In this document: positions 23,304 to 33,260 of the stretch, piece by piece | Layout of the letters: every line of letters starts with the position of its first letter | Position numbering within the stretch: position 1 is the stretch's first letter | NCBI GenBank assembly: GCA_963777755.1 | Contig: CAVZSC010000034.1 | Location: 1-64,000 of the forward strand | Reading direction: 5' to 3' | From: DATFWC01 sp963777755 | Lineage (GTDB): Bacteria; Pseudomonadota; Alphaproteobacteria; Rhizobiales; Xanthobacteraceae | DNA: 64,000 bases | Program-made: the position numbers and the translations under genes | Notes under the pieces: generated by a model | What the model saw: only the letters and a program-made list of their open reading frames with translations | The model's database searches: none | Told to the model about the DNA's origin: nothing

Positions 23304-24812
23304 TCATTCCCCCAGCGGCGGCAGGTTCAGCGCCTGGTCCACCAGCGCGGTGGCGCGCTTGAAGTCGAAATTGCGGTAGACGTTCTGCTTCACCAGGAAC
23401 GAGGCGCCGCCGTAGAATTTCTCGTACTGCTGGTGGCGGCTGCCGAATTCCGAGCCGATGAAATCCCAGGCGAGCCGCATCAGGGCGACGCGATCCTTCG
23501 CGCTGGTCGAGGCCGAGCGCATGTAGCGCTCGATGTCGCGCTCAGTCTCCGGGTTGGCGAAATCCTCCGCCGACGAGGGGAGCGTGATCATCGCCGAGCC
23601 GGCGAGCTCGCGGATGATTTCCAGCATGCGGCCGTTGAGCTCGGACTGCAGCGCCATCGCCGAGTAGAGCGTGGTTTTCGAAGGCCACAGCACGCCGTTG
23701 GCGTCGATCGGCGCCACGCTCTCGTGCGCCAGCAGCATCGACTCGTACACCGACACCAGCGCGGCGAGCTCGCCCATCAGGATCTGCACCGCGGGGTTCT
23801 GTTCGTTGCCGGTCATCTCGTTCATGCGCTTGGCGAGTCCGATCATGAAGCGCAGCTTGGTGACGTAGCGCACCTGCGCCTGGTGGTTGCCGTAGAGGTG
23901 CGACGGCGTCTTCCACCATTGATCGCGCGAGATCTCGACGTTGCGGTAGATGAACACGTGCTCCCACGGCACGAACACGTTGTCGAACACCACGTAAGCG
24001 TCGGATTCGTCGAACCGGCTCGACAGCGGGTAGTCGAACGCATTGGTTGCCTGGAGCGCGAACGGTCGGCGCGGATAGAGCTTGAGTCCCGGCGCATTCA
24101 CCGGCACCACCAGGCAGTTGGCGTAGTTCTCGTCGCCCGGCTGGAGCGGGTGGATGCAGCTCAGGTGCACGTAATCGGAGATCGGCCCGCCGGTCGCGAG
24201 CTGCTGCGCGCCCGAAATGACGATGCCGTCGTCGCGCTCCTTGACGACGCCCGCATAGAGGGTCGGGTCGCTCTGCTTGTGCGCCGGCTTCGAGCGGTCG
24301 ATCTGCGGCGGGACGATTGCGTAGCTGACGTAGAGATGCTGGTCGCGCATCTGCTCGTAGAACGCGATCACGTTGTCGGCGAAGTTCTGCCCGCCCGCGG
24401 CGAGCACCTCCGGCGTCGCCGCATAGCCGCAGAAGAAGCCGGCGACGTGGTCCGGGGTGCGGCCCATCAGGCCGAAGGTCGCCTCCGCCCATTTTTCCGA
24501 GAACAGCCGGCGCGCCTTGAGGTCAGCGTGGCTACGCGGGATCTGGTAGGCACGCAGCACCGGCGCGCCCGTCTTCGGCGAGGGGAACGTCATCAGCTCG
24601 CGGTTTTCCGGCGCCGCGGCGATGTCGTACAGGCGGGCAATCGAGCGCGCCGCCTCGCGGAAGGCCGGATGCGCCGCGACGTTGCCGACGCGCTCGCCGC
24701 CGACGAACACGCAGCGCCCGTCGTCGAGAGAGGCGAGGTACTCGGGCCCGGTTCGCAGCGCCCGTCCCGCGCCGGCAGGGTTCATATCGGGGCGCTCATG
24801 CGCAGCACTCAT
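23304..24812 (-). CDS. 4-hydroxyphenylacetate 3-monooxygenase oxygenase-component family (HpaB/PvcC)
   Basis: A 502-residue FADH2-dependent hydroxylase-family protein. Marks include ALRTGPEYLASLDDGRCVFV at the N-terminus, AAAPENRELMTFPSPKTGAP, DRSKPAHKQSDPTLYAGVVK, DGIVISGAQQLATGGPISDY, PLSSRFDESDAYVVFDNVFV and PWEHVFIYRNVE, and a long helical C-terminal part ending GSRHQQYEKFYGGASFLVKQ. These enzymes are diffusible-flavin monooxygenases or related 4-hydroxybutyryl-CoA dehydratase-type folds; no 4Fe-4S cysteine pattern is evident, so the monooxygenase role is more likely. It needs a flavin reductase; none is adjacent, but a flavin-reductase-like gene lies at 60407. The start at 24812 follows AAGGAAGG. 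Confidence 0.88.
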   Translation of the reverse strand: MSAAHERPDMNPAGAGRALRTGPEYLASLDDGRCVFVGGERVGNVAAHPAFREAARSIARLYDIAAAPENRELMTFPSPKTGAPVLRAYQIPRSHADLKARRLFSEKWAEATFGLMGRTPDHVAGFFCGYAATPEVLAAGGQNFADNVIAFYEQMRDQHLYVSYAIVPPQIDRSKPAHKQSDPTLYAGVVKERDDGIVISGAQQLATGGPISDYVHLSCIHPLQPGDENYANCLVVPVNAPGLKLYPRRPFALQATNAFDYPLSSRFDESDAYVVFDNVFVPWEHVFIYRNVEISRDQWWKTPSHLYGNHQAQVRYVTKLRFMIGLAKRMNEMTGNEQNPAVQILMGELAALVSVYESMLLAHESVAPIDANGVLWPSKTTLYSAMALQSELNGRMLEIIRELAGSAMITLPSSAEDFANPETERDIERYMRSASTSAKDRVALMRLAWDFIGSEFGSRHQQYEKFYGGASFLVKQNVYRNFDFKRATALVDQALNLPPLGE

Positions 24813-24929
24813 GCGGACGGCCTTCCTTGTGATTGATCGACGCGCGGATTGGTGCGATCGAAGGGGTCCCGGCATTTGGCCTCGATCCCACCCCGCCCGT
24901 CAATCGCCTCTCCTGCCGCGAGCGAACGC

Positions 24930-25535
24930 ATGTCCGAACTGGAACGATGGGAAACGAGAATCTCGATCCCCGATTATCTGTTCGGAAGAGCGCCCAACGC
25001 GTTCCTCGCGAGCCAGGCGCACCGGCTCGAGCGCGGGCAGCGGGCCCTCACGCTCGCCGATGGCGAGGGGCGCAACGGCGTCTGGCTCTCCGAGCGGGGG
25101 CTCGACGTCCTGTCGATCGACTTTTCCCCCAAGGCGCTCGCCAAGGCGCGGGCGCTCGCGGCCGAGCGCGGCGTGACGCTAGCGACCGAGCAGGCGGATC
25201 TCGCCACCTGGGCCTGGCCGGTCGCGGCGTTCGACGTCGTCGTCGCCATCTTCATCCAGTTCGTCGGGCCGGAGCTGCGGGCGAAATTCTTTGCCGGCAT
25301 GAAACAGGCGCTCAGGGACGGCGGATGGCTGCTGATGCAAGGCTACCGGCCCGAGCAACTCACGTATCGCACCGGCGGGCCCGGCCAGGCGGAGAACCTG
25401 TACACGCGGGCGCTCCTGGAGGAGGCCTTCGGCGACATGGCCGTCCTTGAGATCAGCGAGCACGACAGCGTCATCCGGGAAGGCACCGGGCACAGCGGCA
25501 TGTCGGCGCTGATCGATCTGGTGGCGCGGAAATAA
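24930..25535 (+). CDS. Class I SAM-dependent methyltransferase
   Basis: A 201-residue methyltransferase with motif I in ALTLADGEGRNGVWLSERG, motif II acidic residue in LDVLSIDFSPKALAKARALA, and motif IV region FDVVVAIFIQFVGPELRAKF, closest in pattern to TehB/small methyltransferases that open with WETRISIPDYLFGRAPNAFL. The N-terminal residues place a short helix over the SAM pocket. It is transcribed divergently from the HpaB-like gene; the 117-base gap should hold both promoters. The substrate cannot be told from the sequence. Confidence 0.88.
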   Translation: MSELERWETRISIPDYLFGRAPNAFLASQAHRLERGQRALTLADGEGRNGVWLSERGLDVLSIDFSPKALAKARALAAERGVTLATEQADLATWAWPVAAFDVVVAIFIQFVGPELRAKFFAGMKQALRDGGWLLMQGYRPEQLTYRTGGPGQAENLYTRALLEEAFGDMAVLEISEHDSVIREGTGHSGMSALIDLVARK

Positions 25536-25702
25536 TCGGTCCGAGAGGGACGGAAGCGCCGATCTCGATCCCCGGGTCCGGAGCACGAGCGTTGGCACGG
25601 GATTCGCGAAGTCCCCGACAATAATCTGACGCCTGTCCCAAAGTGGGACGGGTGGTGGGATCGGCGTGCGCGCATGGCGCGCGCCCAGTGTTCGGGTGTC
25701 CG

Positions 25703-27157
<1,455 letters not shown>

Positions 27158-27332
27158 AGGCGACGCTTTGGGGTCGCCAAGCGACCCTTGTGGTCGCCCG
27201 ATCGCGGGACGGCATTGCGGCCGCTCATCGGCCCACCCCGCCAACATCGTCCCTGTCAAGGGCTAGCCTTGGGAGCCAAGCTCTTGCAAACTACCGCAAA
27301 ACCACAATCATCCGCCCGGGGATAGGGGACGC

Positions 27333-28208
27333 ATGGACATTCCGTACGATCTGCTGGTCAATGCCGTGGTCGCGGGGCTCTTGCTCGGCGGCTTCTATGC
27401 GGCCGTCACGCTCGGGGTGTCGATCTCGTTCGGCATCCTGGACATCGTCAATATCGCCCACCCGGCCTTCATCATCCTCGGCTCCTATATCGCCTACATC
27501 GTCAACAGCCGGCTTGGGATCGATCCGATCGTCGTCAGCATCGTCATGTTTCCCGCCTTCTACCTGCTGGGGGCGGCGATCTACCAGATCTACTATCTGT
27601 CGTTTGAAAAGCGCGGGCAGGAGGCGTTGCGCAGCCTCGCCTTCTTCTTCGGGCTCCTGTTCGTCACCGAGGTGACCCTGATCCTGGTGTTCGGCGTCGA
27701 CTACCGCTACGTCGAGGCCGCCTATATCGGGCCGACCCTGCGATTCGGCTTCGTCGATCTCCCCTTGCGCATGCTGGTGCCGTGCGTGATGGCGGTCCTG
27801 ATGTTTGTCGGGCTGCAATACTACCTGTCTCGCACGTTCATCGGGCGCGCCATCAATGCGGTGGCGCAGGATCAGGGCGCGCTGGCGCTGATGGCGGCCG
27901 ATCCGATCCGCATCAAGCGCATCGCGTTCGGCATCTCGATCGCGACGGCGGCGCTCGCCGGCGCGCTGCTGATCATCATCCAGCCGGTGGAGCCGTCGGT
28001 CGGGCGGGAATACATCGGGCGCGTGTTCGCGATCTGCGTGCTCGGCGGCCTGGGCAGCCTCCCCGGCACCATGATCGGCGCCGTCCTGCTCGGCGTGGTC
28101 GAGAGCTTCACTGCGACGTTCTACGGGCCCTCATGGGCGCCCGCGGTCGCGTTCGGCTTCCTTCTGCTCACCCTCGCGTTTCGGCCCTCCGGCATCCTGG
28201 GGCGATAG
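27333..28208 (+). CDS. livH: Branched-chain amino acid-type ABC transporter permease (LivH family)
   Basis: A 291-residue inner-membrane permease with about eight helices. Family pattern: LLVNAVVAGLLLGGFYAAVT, LGVSISFGILDIVNIAHPAF, RTFIGRAINAVAQDQGALAL and VCVLGGLGSLPG-type (here FAICVLGGLGSLPGTMIGAV). These Liv-type systems often import aromatic acids, amides and short-chain acids rather than branched-chain amino acids. It opens the HMGF cluster. No binding-protein gene is directly upstream; the two LivK-like genes at 33261 and 34724 are the likely partners. Confidence 0.93.
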   Translation: MDIPYDLLVNAVVAGLLLGGFYAAVTLGVSISFGILDIVNIAHPAFIILGSYIAYIVNSRLGIDPIVVSIVMFPAFYLLGAAIYQIYYLSFEKRGQEALRSLAFFFGLLFVTEVTLILVFGVDYRYVEAAYIGPTLRFGFVDLPLRMLVPCVMAVLMFVGLQYYLSRTFIGRAINAVAQDQGALALMAADPIRIKRIAFGISIATAALAGALLIIIQPVEPSVGREYIGRVFAICVLGGLGSLPGTMIGAVLLGVVESFTATFYGPSWAPAVAFGFLLLTLAFRPSGILGR

Positions 28209-28211
28209 GTC

Positions 28212-29156
28212 GTGCGTTCATCCACCTTTTTCCTGTGTGCTCTGGCGGTCAGCGCCGTCGTGTTCGGCCTGTCGCGTCTCATCAGCTCCGAATACTACTT
28301 CTTTGCCGGCTACGTCGTGCTGCAATACATCGTGCTGGCCACCGCCTGGAACATCCTCGGCGGGTATACCGGCTACGTGAATTTCGGCTCCGCCGCGTTC
28401 TTCGCGCTCGGCGCCTATTCGTCCGTGTTCATCCACAAGACCTTCCCGCTGCCGATCCCCGTCCTGATCGTGATCGGCGGCGTGGTCTCCGGCATCGTCG
28501 GGCTCGGAATGGGCTATCTGACGTTGCGGCTGCGCGGCGCGTTCTTCGCTATCGCCACCTTGGCGCTCGCGGTGGTGGTGCAGACCCTGATCACCAACTG
28601 GGATTACGTCGGCGGCTCGCGCGGCGCCTATATTTTGCGCCCGGCGACCGCACCGCTGGTCGGCAGCTATATCGAGTATCTGTTCCTCATCATGCTGGTC
28701 CTCTGCGTCATCGCGGTCACGACCGCCCGCGCGATCGAAACCTCGCGGCTCGGCTACGGCTTCGCCACGATCCGCGACGATGAGCTTGCGGCCGAGGCCT
28801 CGGGCGTGCCCACCCTGAAGCTCAAGCTGATCGCCACCACGCTGTCGGGCGCCTTCATGGGCATGGCAGGGGCGCCGTTGCCTTATTACGTCACCTATCT
28901 CGATCCGTCCTCGGGCTTCAACCTGGCCTACGCGGTCAACTCGATCGCAATGCCGTTGGTCGGCGGCACCACGACGTGGATCGGGCCGGTCGTCGGCGCC
29001 ATCCTGCTCGGCACGATCCAGCAGGTCGCGACCGTGACCATCTCGTCCGCCGTCAACCTTCTCATCGTCGGCCTGATCCTGATCGCCTTCGTGATCATCG
29101 CGCCCAACGGCCTGGTCGGCCTGGTCCAGGGCTGGTTTCGCAAGGAGGGCAAGTGA
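28212..29156 (+). CDS. livM: Branched-chain amino acid-type ABC transporter permease (LivM family)
   Basis: A 314-residue second permease starting with GTG at 28212, three bases after the livH stop. It has about ten hydrophobic segments and the LivM-type pattern YIVLATAWNILGGYTGYVNF, GSAAFFALGAYSSVFIH, MGYLTLRLRGAFFAIATLAL, IRDDELAAEASGVPTLKLKL and VGGTTTWIGPVVGAILLG. It pairs with LivH to form the membrane channel. Its TGA overlaps the ATG of the next gene. Confidence 0.93.
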   Translation: MRSSTFFLCALAVSAVVFGLSRLISSEYYFFAGYVVLQYIVLATAWNILGGYTGYVNFGSAAFFALGAYSSVFIHKTFPLPIPVLIVIGGVVSGIVGLGMGYLTLRLRGAFFAIATLALAVVVQTLITNWDYVGGSRGAYILRPATAPLVGSYIEYLFLIMLVLCVIAVTTARAIETSRLGYGFATIRDDELAAEASGVPTLKLKLIATTLSGAFMGMAGAPLPYYVTYLDPSSGFNLAYAVNSIAMPLVGGTTTWIGPVVGAILLGTIQQVATVTISSAVNLLIVGLILIAFVIIAPNGLVGLVQGWFRKEGK

Positions 29157-29893
29157 TGGCCGAGCCGCTCCTCGAGGTCGAAGACCTGACCAAGCGCTTC
29201 GGCGGCTTCGTGGCGTTGGAGAACATCAGCCTCAATGTCGCGCCGGGCGAGCGGGTCGGGCTGATCGGTCCGAATGGCTCGGGCAAGAGCACGCTGGTCA
29301 ACTGCATCTGCGGTACCTTGCAGAACGAGACCGGCTTGGTGCGCTTCGCCGGCGCGCCGATCGACGGGCTCAAGACGCACGAACGCACCTGGCTCGGGAT
29401 CGCGCGCAGCTTCCAGCTGCCGCGCCCGTTCGCCAGCATGTCGGTCGCCGACAACCTGCGCATTCCCCTCATCTACACGGTGGAAAAACGGGAGAAGGCC
29501 CGGCATTCGTCCGACGAAACCGGAGAGCGCTGCGCCGAGCTCTTGCGGCTTGTCGGCCTCGAGGGCAAGGCCGACAAGCTGCCGCGCGACCTCACCCAGG
29601 TGGAAATGCGCAAGCTCGAGCTCGCGCGCGCCATGGCGGCCGAGCCCAAGCTGCTCTTGGCGGACGAAGCCATGGCCGGCCTGTCGCATTCCGAGGTGAC
29701 CGACATCGTCGCGCTGCTGATCCGGCTCAACGAGCGCGGCATCACCATCGTCATGATCGAGCACATCATGAGCGCGGTGATGAGCTTCTCGCAGCGCCTG
29801 ATCGTCCTGGTGTCGGGTCGCAAGATCGCGGACGGGCCGCCGCAGGAGGTCATCCAGGATCCCGACGTGGTGAGGGCGTATCTTGGACAATAG
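29156..29893 (+). CDS. livG: Branched-chain amino acid-type ABC transporter ATPase (LivG family)
   Basis: A 245-residue ATPase: Walker A LIGPNGSGKSTLV (about 36-48), Walker B LLLADEAMAGLSHSEV, switch-region ITIVMIEHIMSAVMSFSQRL. In place of the usual L-S-G-G-Q signature it reads DLTQVEMRKLELARAM, a variant also present in the other LivG of this window (LTVAARKRLE) and seen in LivG-like subfamilies. GGAGGGC precedes the ATG. It overlaps its neighbours at both ends. Confidence 0.94.
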   Translation: MAEPLLEVEDLTKRFGGFVALENISLNVAPGERVGLIGPNGSGKSTLVNCICGTLQNETGLVRFAGAPIDGLKTHERTWLGIARSFQLPRPFASMSVADNLRIPLIYTVEKREKARHSSDETGERCAELLRLVGLEGKADKLPRDLTQVEMRKLELARAMAAEPKLLLADEAMAGLSHSEVTDIVALLIRLNERGITIVMIEHIMSAVMSFSQRLIVLVSGRKIADGPPQEVIQDPDVVRAYLGQ

Positions 29894-30614
29894 TCTTTCC
29901 ATCCAGGGGATCGATGCGGCGTACGGCCAGGTGCGCGTGCTCGAGGACGTATCGCTCAAGGTCGATCCCGGCAAGACCGTGGTCCTGCTCGGCACCAACG
30001 GCAACGGCAAGAGCACGCTGATCAAGTGCATCATGGGCATGGTGCGGCCGAAGGCCGGCCGCATCCTGGCGGTGATCGAAGGCCAGGAGCACGATCTGAT
30101 CGGCCGCAGCACCGAGGAGATCGTCGACCTAGGCATCGCGTTGGTGCCCGAAGGCCGCCGCCTGTTCCCGCGCCTCACCGTCGAGGAGAACCTGCTGCTC
30201 GGGGCGTTCCGGCCGACGGCGCGTCGTCAGATCAAGAGCAACATGGAGTTCTGCTTCGAGATGTTCCCGCGGCTGGCCGAGCGGCGCCGACAGCTTGCGG
30301 GCAGCATGAGCGGCGGCGAGCAGCAGATGCTGGCACTCGGCCGCGCGCTGATGTCCGGGCCGCGCATCCTCCTGGTGGACGAGCCCTCGGTGGGCCTCGG
30401 GCCGATCATGGTCAGCCGCACCATCGACGCGATCAAGGAGCTCAAGGAGCGCTACCAGCTCACCGTGCTGATGGCCGAGCAGAACTTCACCCAGGCTCTG
30501 CGCATCGCCGATTCCGGCTACGTGATCGTCCATGGCAAGATCGCCTTCGAGGGCCGCTCCGCCGATGAGCTCAACAACAACGACCTGATCCGCAAGTTCT
30601 ACCTCGGAATGTAG
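29883..30614 (+). CDS. livF: Branched-chain amino acid-type ABC transporter ATPase (LivF family)
   Basis: A 243-residue ATPase with a TTG start at 29883 inside the end of livG (11-base overlap); no ATG is available before the conserved N-terminus LSIQGIDAAYGQVRVLEDVS. Motifs: Walker A LLGTNGNGKSTLIKC, LVPEGRRLFPRLTVEENLLL (the LivF P-E-G-R-R-L-F mark), signature MSGGEQQMLALGRALM, Walker B RILLVDEPSVGLGP, and LMAEQNFTQALRIADSGYV. It completes the HMGF transporter. A strong GC hairpin follows at 30652. Confidence 0.94.
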   Translation: MDNSLSIQGIDAAYGQVRVLEDVSLKVDPGKTVVLLGTNGNGKSTLIKCIMGMVRPKAGRILAVIEGQEHDLIGRSTEEIVDLGIALVPEGRRLFPRLTVEENLLLGAFRPTARRQIKSNMEFCFEMFPRLAERRRQLAGSMSGGEQQMLALGRALMSGPRILLVDEPSVGLGPIMVSRTIDAIKELKERYQLTVLMAEQNFTQALRIADSGYVIVHGKIAFEGRSADELNNNDLIRKFYLGM

Positions 30615-30651
30615 GATGGTCTGCGACGTTGCCACTTGCTGATGCGCGCTC

Positions 30652-30678
30652 CCTCTCCCCGCTGGCGGGGGAGAGGGT
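30652..30678. repeat. Palindromic intergenic repeat (CCCTCTCCCCGC type), copy 1
   Basis: CCCTCTCCCCGC and GCGGGGGAGAGGG face each other around a short loop, followed by TTGGGGTGAGGG. The 24 bases before and into it (TGCTGATGCGCGCTCCCTCT then CCCC) recur almost exactly at 33161-33184. Palindromes of this kind are common between genes in rhizobial relatives and can act as terminators or mRNA-end stabilisers. This copy sits 38 bases after livF. Confidence 0.8.
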
Positions 30679-30693
30679 TGGGGTGAGGGGCAA

Positions 30694-32088
30694 ATGAGCG
30701 AAGTGCGATCGTCCCAAGGCGTCGCGTTCGACGCGCAAGTCCCATTGCTGATCATCGGGGCGGGCGCCGCGGGCCTGTGCGCCGCGCTTGCGGCAAGCGA
30801 AGCCGGGATCGAGCCGGTGCTGGTCGAGCGCGACCGCGTGCCGTCCGGTTCGACCGCGCTGTCGGCGGGGCTCATCCCGGCGGCGGGCACGCGCTTTCAG
30901 GCGGCACAGAGCATCAGCGACTCCGCCGACCTGTTCGCCGCCGACATCGCCTGCAAGGCGCATGGCGAAGCCGATCCGCAGCTGGTGCGAGCGGTCGCCG
31001 AACGGGCCGGCCTACTGGTCGAATGGCTGAGCGACACCTACGGTCTGCCGTTCGAGGTCATCGCCGATTTCAACTATCCGGGCCATTCGGCGCACCGCAT
31101 GCACGGGCTGCCGAGCCGCACCGGCGCCGAGCTGATCGATCGGTTGCGCGGCGCCGCGGAGGCGCGCGGCATCCCGATCCTCACCGGGCGGGTGGCCGAG
31201 ACCCTGTTCGCCGACGAAGAGGGCCGCATCGCGGGCGTTGGGATCAGTGCGAACCGCACGCGCGAGGTCGTCGGGTGCGGCGCGCTGGTTTTCGCCTGCA
31301 GCGGCTATGGGGGAAATCCCGCGCTGGTGCGCCGCCATATCCCTGACATGGCCGATGCGCTCTATTTCGGCCACCCCGGCAACCAGGGCGATGCGATTCT
31401 GTGGGGCGAGGCGCTCGACGCACGACTGATGCACCTCGCCGCCTATCAGGGGCACGGCTCGGTCGCGACGCCGCACAATATTCTCATCACCTGGGCGGCG
31501 ATCATGGAGGGTGGCTTCCAGGTGAACGCCGAAGGCTGCCGCTTCTCCAACGAGGTGCTCGGCTACTCCGAGCAGGCGGCCGACGTGCTGCGCCAGCCGG
31601 GCGCACGCGCATTCTGCATTTTCGATGGGCGCACCGCCAGTGTGGCGCGGCAGTTCGAAGATTTTCGCAATGCCGAGAATGCGGGCGCGGTGATCACGGC
31701 GGCTTCGATCGAGGCGCTTGCGGCGCAAATCGACGTGCCGGCGGACGCGCTGCGCGGCGAGCTGACGAGGATCGATGGGGGCCGCGGCACTCCCGATCGT
31801 TTCGGCCGGATCTTCGAGGTGGGGAAGGAGCTGAAAGCGCCATACTGCGCCGTCAAGGTCACCGGCGCCTTGTTTCACACGCAAGGCGGCCTCGCGATCG
31901 ACAGGCAAGCCCGCGTGCTGCGCCAGGACGGCAAGGCGTTTCCCAACCTGTTCGCGGCCGGTGGTGCTGCGGTCGGCGTGTCGGGCTCGGGCGCCGCCGG
32001 CTATCTCTCCGGCAACGGCCTGCTCACCGCGACGGTGTTCGGGCGCATCGCCGGCGAAGGGGCCGCGAAGCTGGTGTCGGATCGATGA
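30694..32088 (+). CDS. FAD-dependent oxidoreductase (fumarate reductase/3-ketosteroid dehydrogenase-like)
   Basis: A 464-residue FAD_binding_2 protein without a fused cytochrome or Fe-S domain. It has the dinucleotide motif VPLLIIGAGAAGLCAALAAS, GSTALSAGLIPAAGTRFQAA, a middle VFACSGYGGNPALVRRHIPD, and the C-terminal FAD contact FAAGGAAVGVSGSGAAGYLS GNGLL (split here), as in soluble fumarate reductases, urocanate reductases and ketosteroid 1-dehydrogenases. The active-site region reads VTGALFHTQGGLAID. It would interconvert a C=C and C-C bond next to a carbonyl or carboxylate. It is convergent with the zinc dehydrogenase, only 6 bases apart. Confidence 0.88.
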   Translation: MSEVRSSQGVAFDAQVPLLIIGAGAAGLCAALAASEAGIEPVLVERDRVPSGSTALSAGLIPAAGTRFQAAQSISDSADLFAADIACKAHGEADPQLVRAVAERAGLLVEWLSDTYGLPFEVIADFNYPGHSAHRMHGLPSRTGAELIDRLRGAAEARGIPILTGRVAETLFADEEGRIAGVGISANRTREVVGCGALVFACSGYGGNPALVRRHIPDMADALYFGHPGNQGDAILWGEALDARLMHLAAYQGHGSVATPHNILITWAAIMEGGFQVNAEGCRFSNEVLGYSEQAADVLRQPGARAFCIFDGRTASVARQFEDFRNAENAGAVITAASIEALAAQIDVPADALRGELTRIDGGRGTPDRFGRIFEVGKELKAPYCAVKVTGALFHTQGGLAIDRQARVLRQDGKAFPNLFAAGGAAVGVSGSGAAGYLSGNGLLTATVFGRIAGEGAAKLVSDR

Positions 32089-32094
32089 TCCGAT

Positions 32095-33126
32095 TCACCC
32101 GATCATCAACGCAGCGCGCCCCGTGACCTCGCCGCGCTCCACCCGCTCGTGCACGGCTTCGGCCTCGGCGAGCGGACGGATGTCGGTCACCAGCGGCCAC
32201 ACCTCGCCGCGGGCCACCAGATCGAGGGTCTCCAGGATCTCCCGGCGGGTGACGTAGCGGCTGCCGAGGATCTCCTGCTCCTTCAACAGAAGCTCGCGTG
32301 CCGCAACGCGGAACGGCTGCCCGGCGCCGCCCAGGGTTACCAGGCGGCCGCGCCTTCCCAATGCCTTGGCGCCGGCTTCCAGCGTCGCTTGCGACGAAAC
32401 GTAGTCGATCACGACGTCGACGCCCTCGCCGTGAGTGAGGTCCAGCAGCGCGGCCGCCACGTCGCCCGACGAGGCGTCGATGGTCTCGTCCGCTCCGGCG
32501 GTGCGGCAGGCCTCGCGCTTGCTGCTCGCCGTGTCGACGGCGATCACGCGGGTGCGTGCCCATTTCGCCATCATCACCTGGTGGATGCCGAGGCCGCCGC
32601 CGGCACCGATGACGGCGACGGTTTCGCCGGCCTTGATGCGGGCGCGGCTCAGCACCTTGTAGGGCGTGGCGAGCGCATCGGTGATCACGCCGATCTCGGC
32701 GGGATGACGCTTGTAGTCCAGGCCCTCGGGGAGCCGGATGAAGATATGCGCCGGGAGCTTCATGTATTCGGCATAGCCGCCGTCGCACTCGATGCCGACA
32801 TTGCCGCCCGCGTTGGCGCACAGCGGCTCGAGGTTCGCCAGGCACCAGCGGCAGTGGCCGCAGTTCAGGTAGAAATAGGCGGTGACCGGATCGCCGACGC
32901 GGAGACTGGTTACCCCTGCGCCGAGCGCGACGATCTCAGCCGTGATCTCGTGGCCGATGATGCGGGGGAACCGGGCCTGCCGGCGTCCGGCCTTCACGTG
33001 CTGGATGGTCAGGCCCGATCCGCAGGCGATGACGCGCGCGACCGCTTCGCCGGGGCCGGGAACCGGGTCGGGGACGTCGGTGAACTCGAACGGCTGCTGC
33101 GGGCCGCTCAGGACCATGGCTTTCAT
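32095..33126 (-). CDS. Zinc-binding alcohol dehydrogenase family protein
   Basis: A 343-residue medium-chain dehydrogenase. The catalytic domain has ARVIACGSGLTIQHVKAG (zinc-ligand Cys region), FPRIIGHEITAEIVALGAGV (G-H-E), VGDPVTAYFYLNCGHCRWCL with NLEPLC, a four-cysteine structural zinc site in which one ligand spacing is typical (C-x2-C-x2-C-x7-C), and the Rossmann motif VAVIGAGGGLGIHQVMMAKW. It oxidises an alcohol or reduces an aldehyde or enoyl substrate with NAD(P). It is placed between the flavoprotein and the LivK genes and shares the repeat element on its upstream side. Confidence 0.92.
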   Translation of the reverse strand: MKAMVLSGPQQPFEFTDVPDPVPGPGEAVARVIACGSGLTIQHVKAGRRQARFPRIIGHEITAEIVALGAGVTSLRVGDPVTAYFYLNCGHCRWCLANLEPLCANAGGNVGIECDGGYAEYMKLPAHIFIRLPEGLDYKRHPAEIGVITDALATPYKVLSRARIKAGETVAVIGAGGGLGIHQVMMAKWARTRVIAVDTASSKREACRTAGADETIDASSGDVAAALLDLTHGEGVDVVIDYVSSQATLEAGAKALGRRGRLVTLGGAGQPFRVAARELLLKEQEILGSRYVTRREILETLDLVARGEVWPLVTDIRPLAEAEAVHERVERGEVTGRAALMIG

Positions 33127-33175
33127 GGCTGCGAGTCGGTCGGATTGAGGCCTTGATGCTTGCCGATGCGCGCTC

Positions 33176-33199
33176 CCTCTCCCCGCTTGCGGGGAGAGG
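33176..33199. repeat. Palindromic intergenic repeat (CCTCTCCCCGC type), copy 2
   Basis: CCTCTCCCCGC (33176-33186) and GCGGGGAGAGG (33189-33199) are exact reverse complements around TT. The preceding TGCCGATGCGCGCTCCCTCT matches copy 1 at 30641-30657 apart from one base. It lies between the zinc dehydrogenase and the first LivK gene. Confidence 0.8.
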
Positions 33200-33260
33200 T
33201 GGAGCAAGCCGCGCGTCTGTGAACTCACATCAATGCAGAGAGACTGGCGCCCTGCACAGC

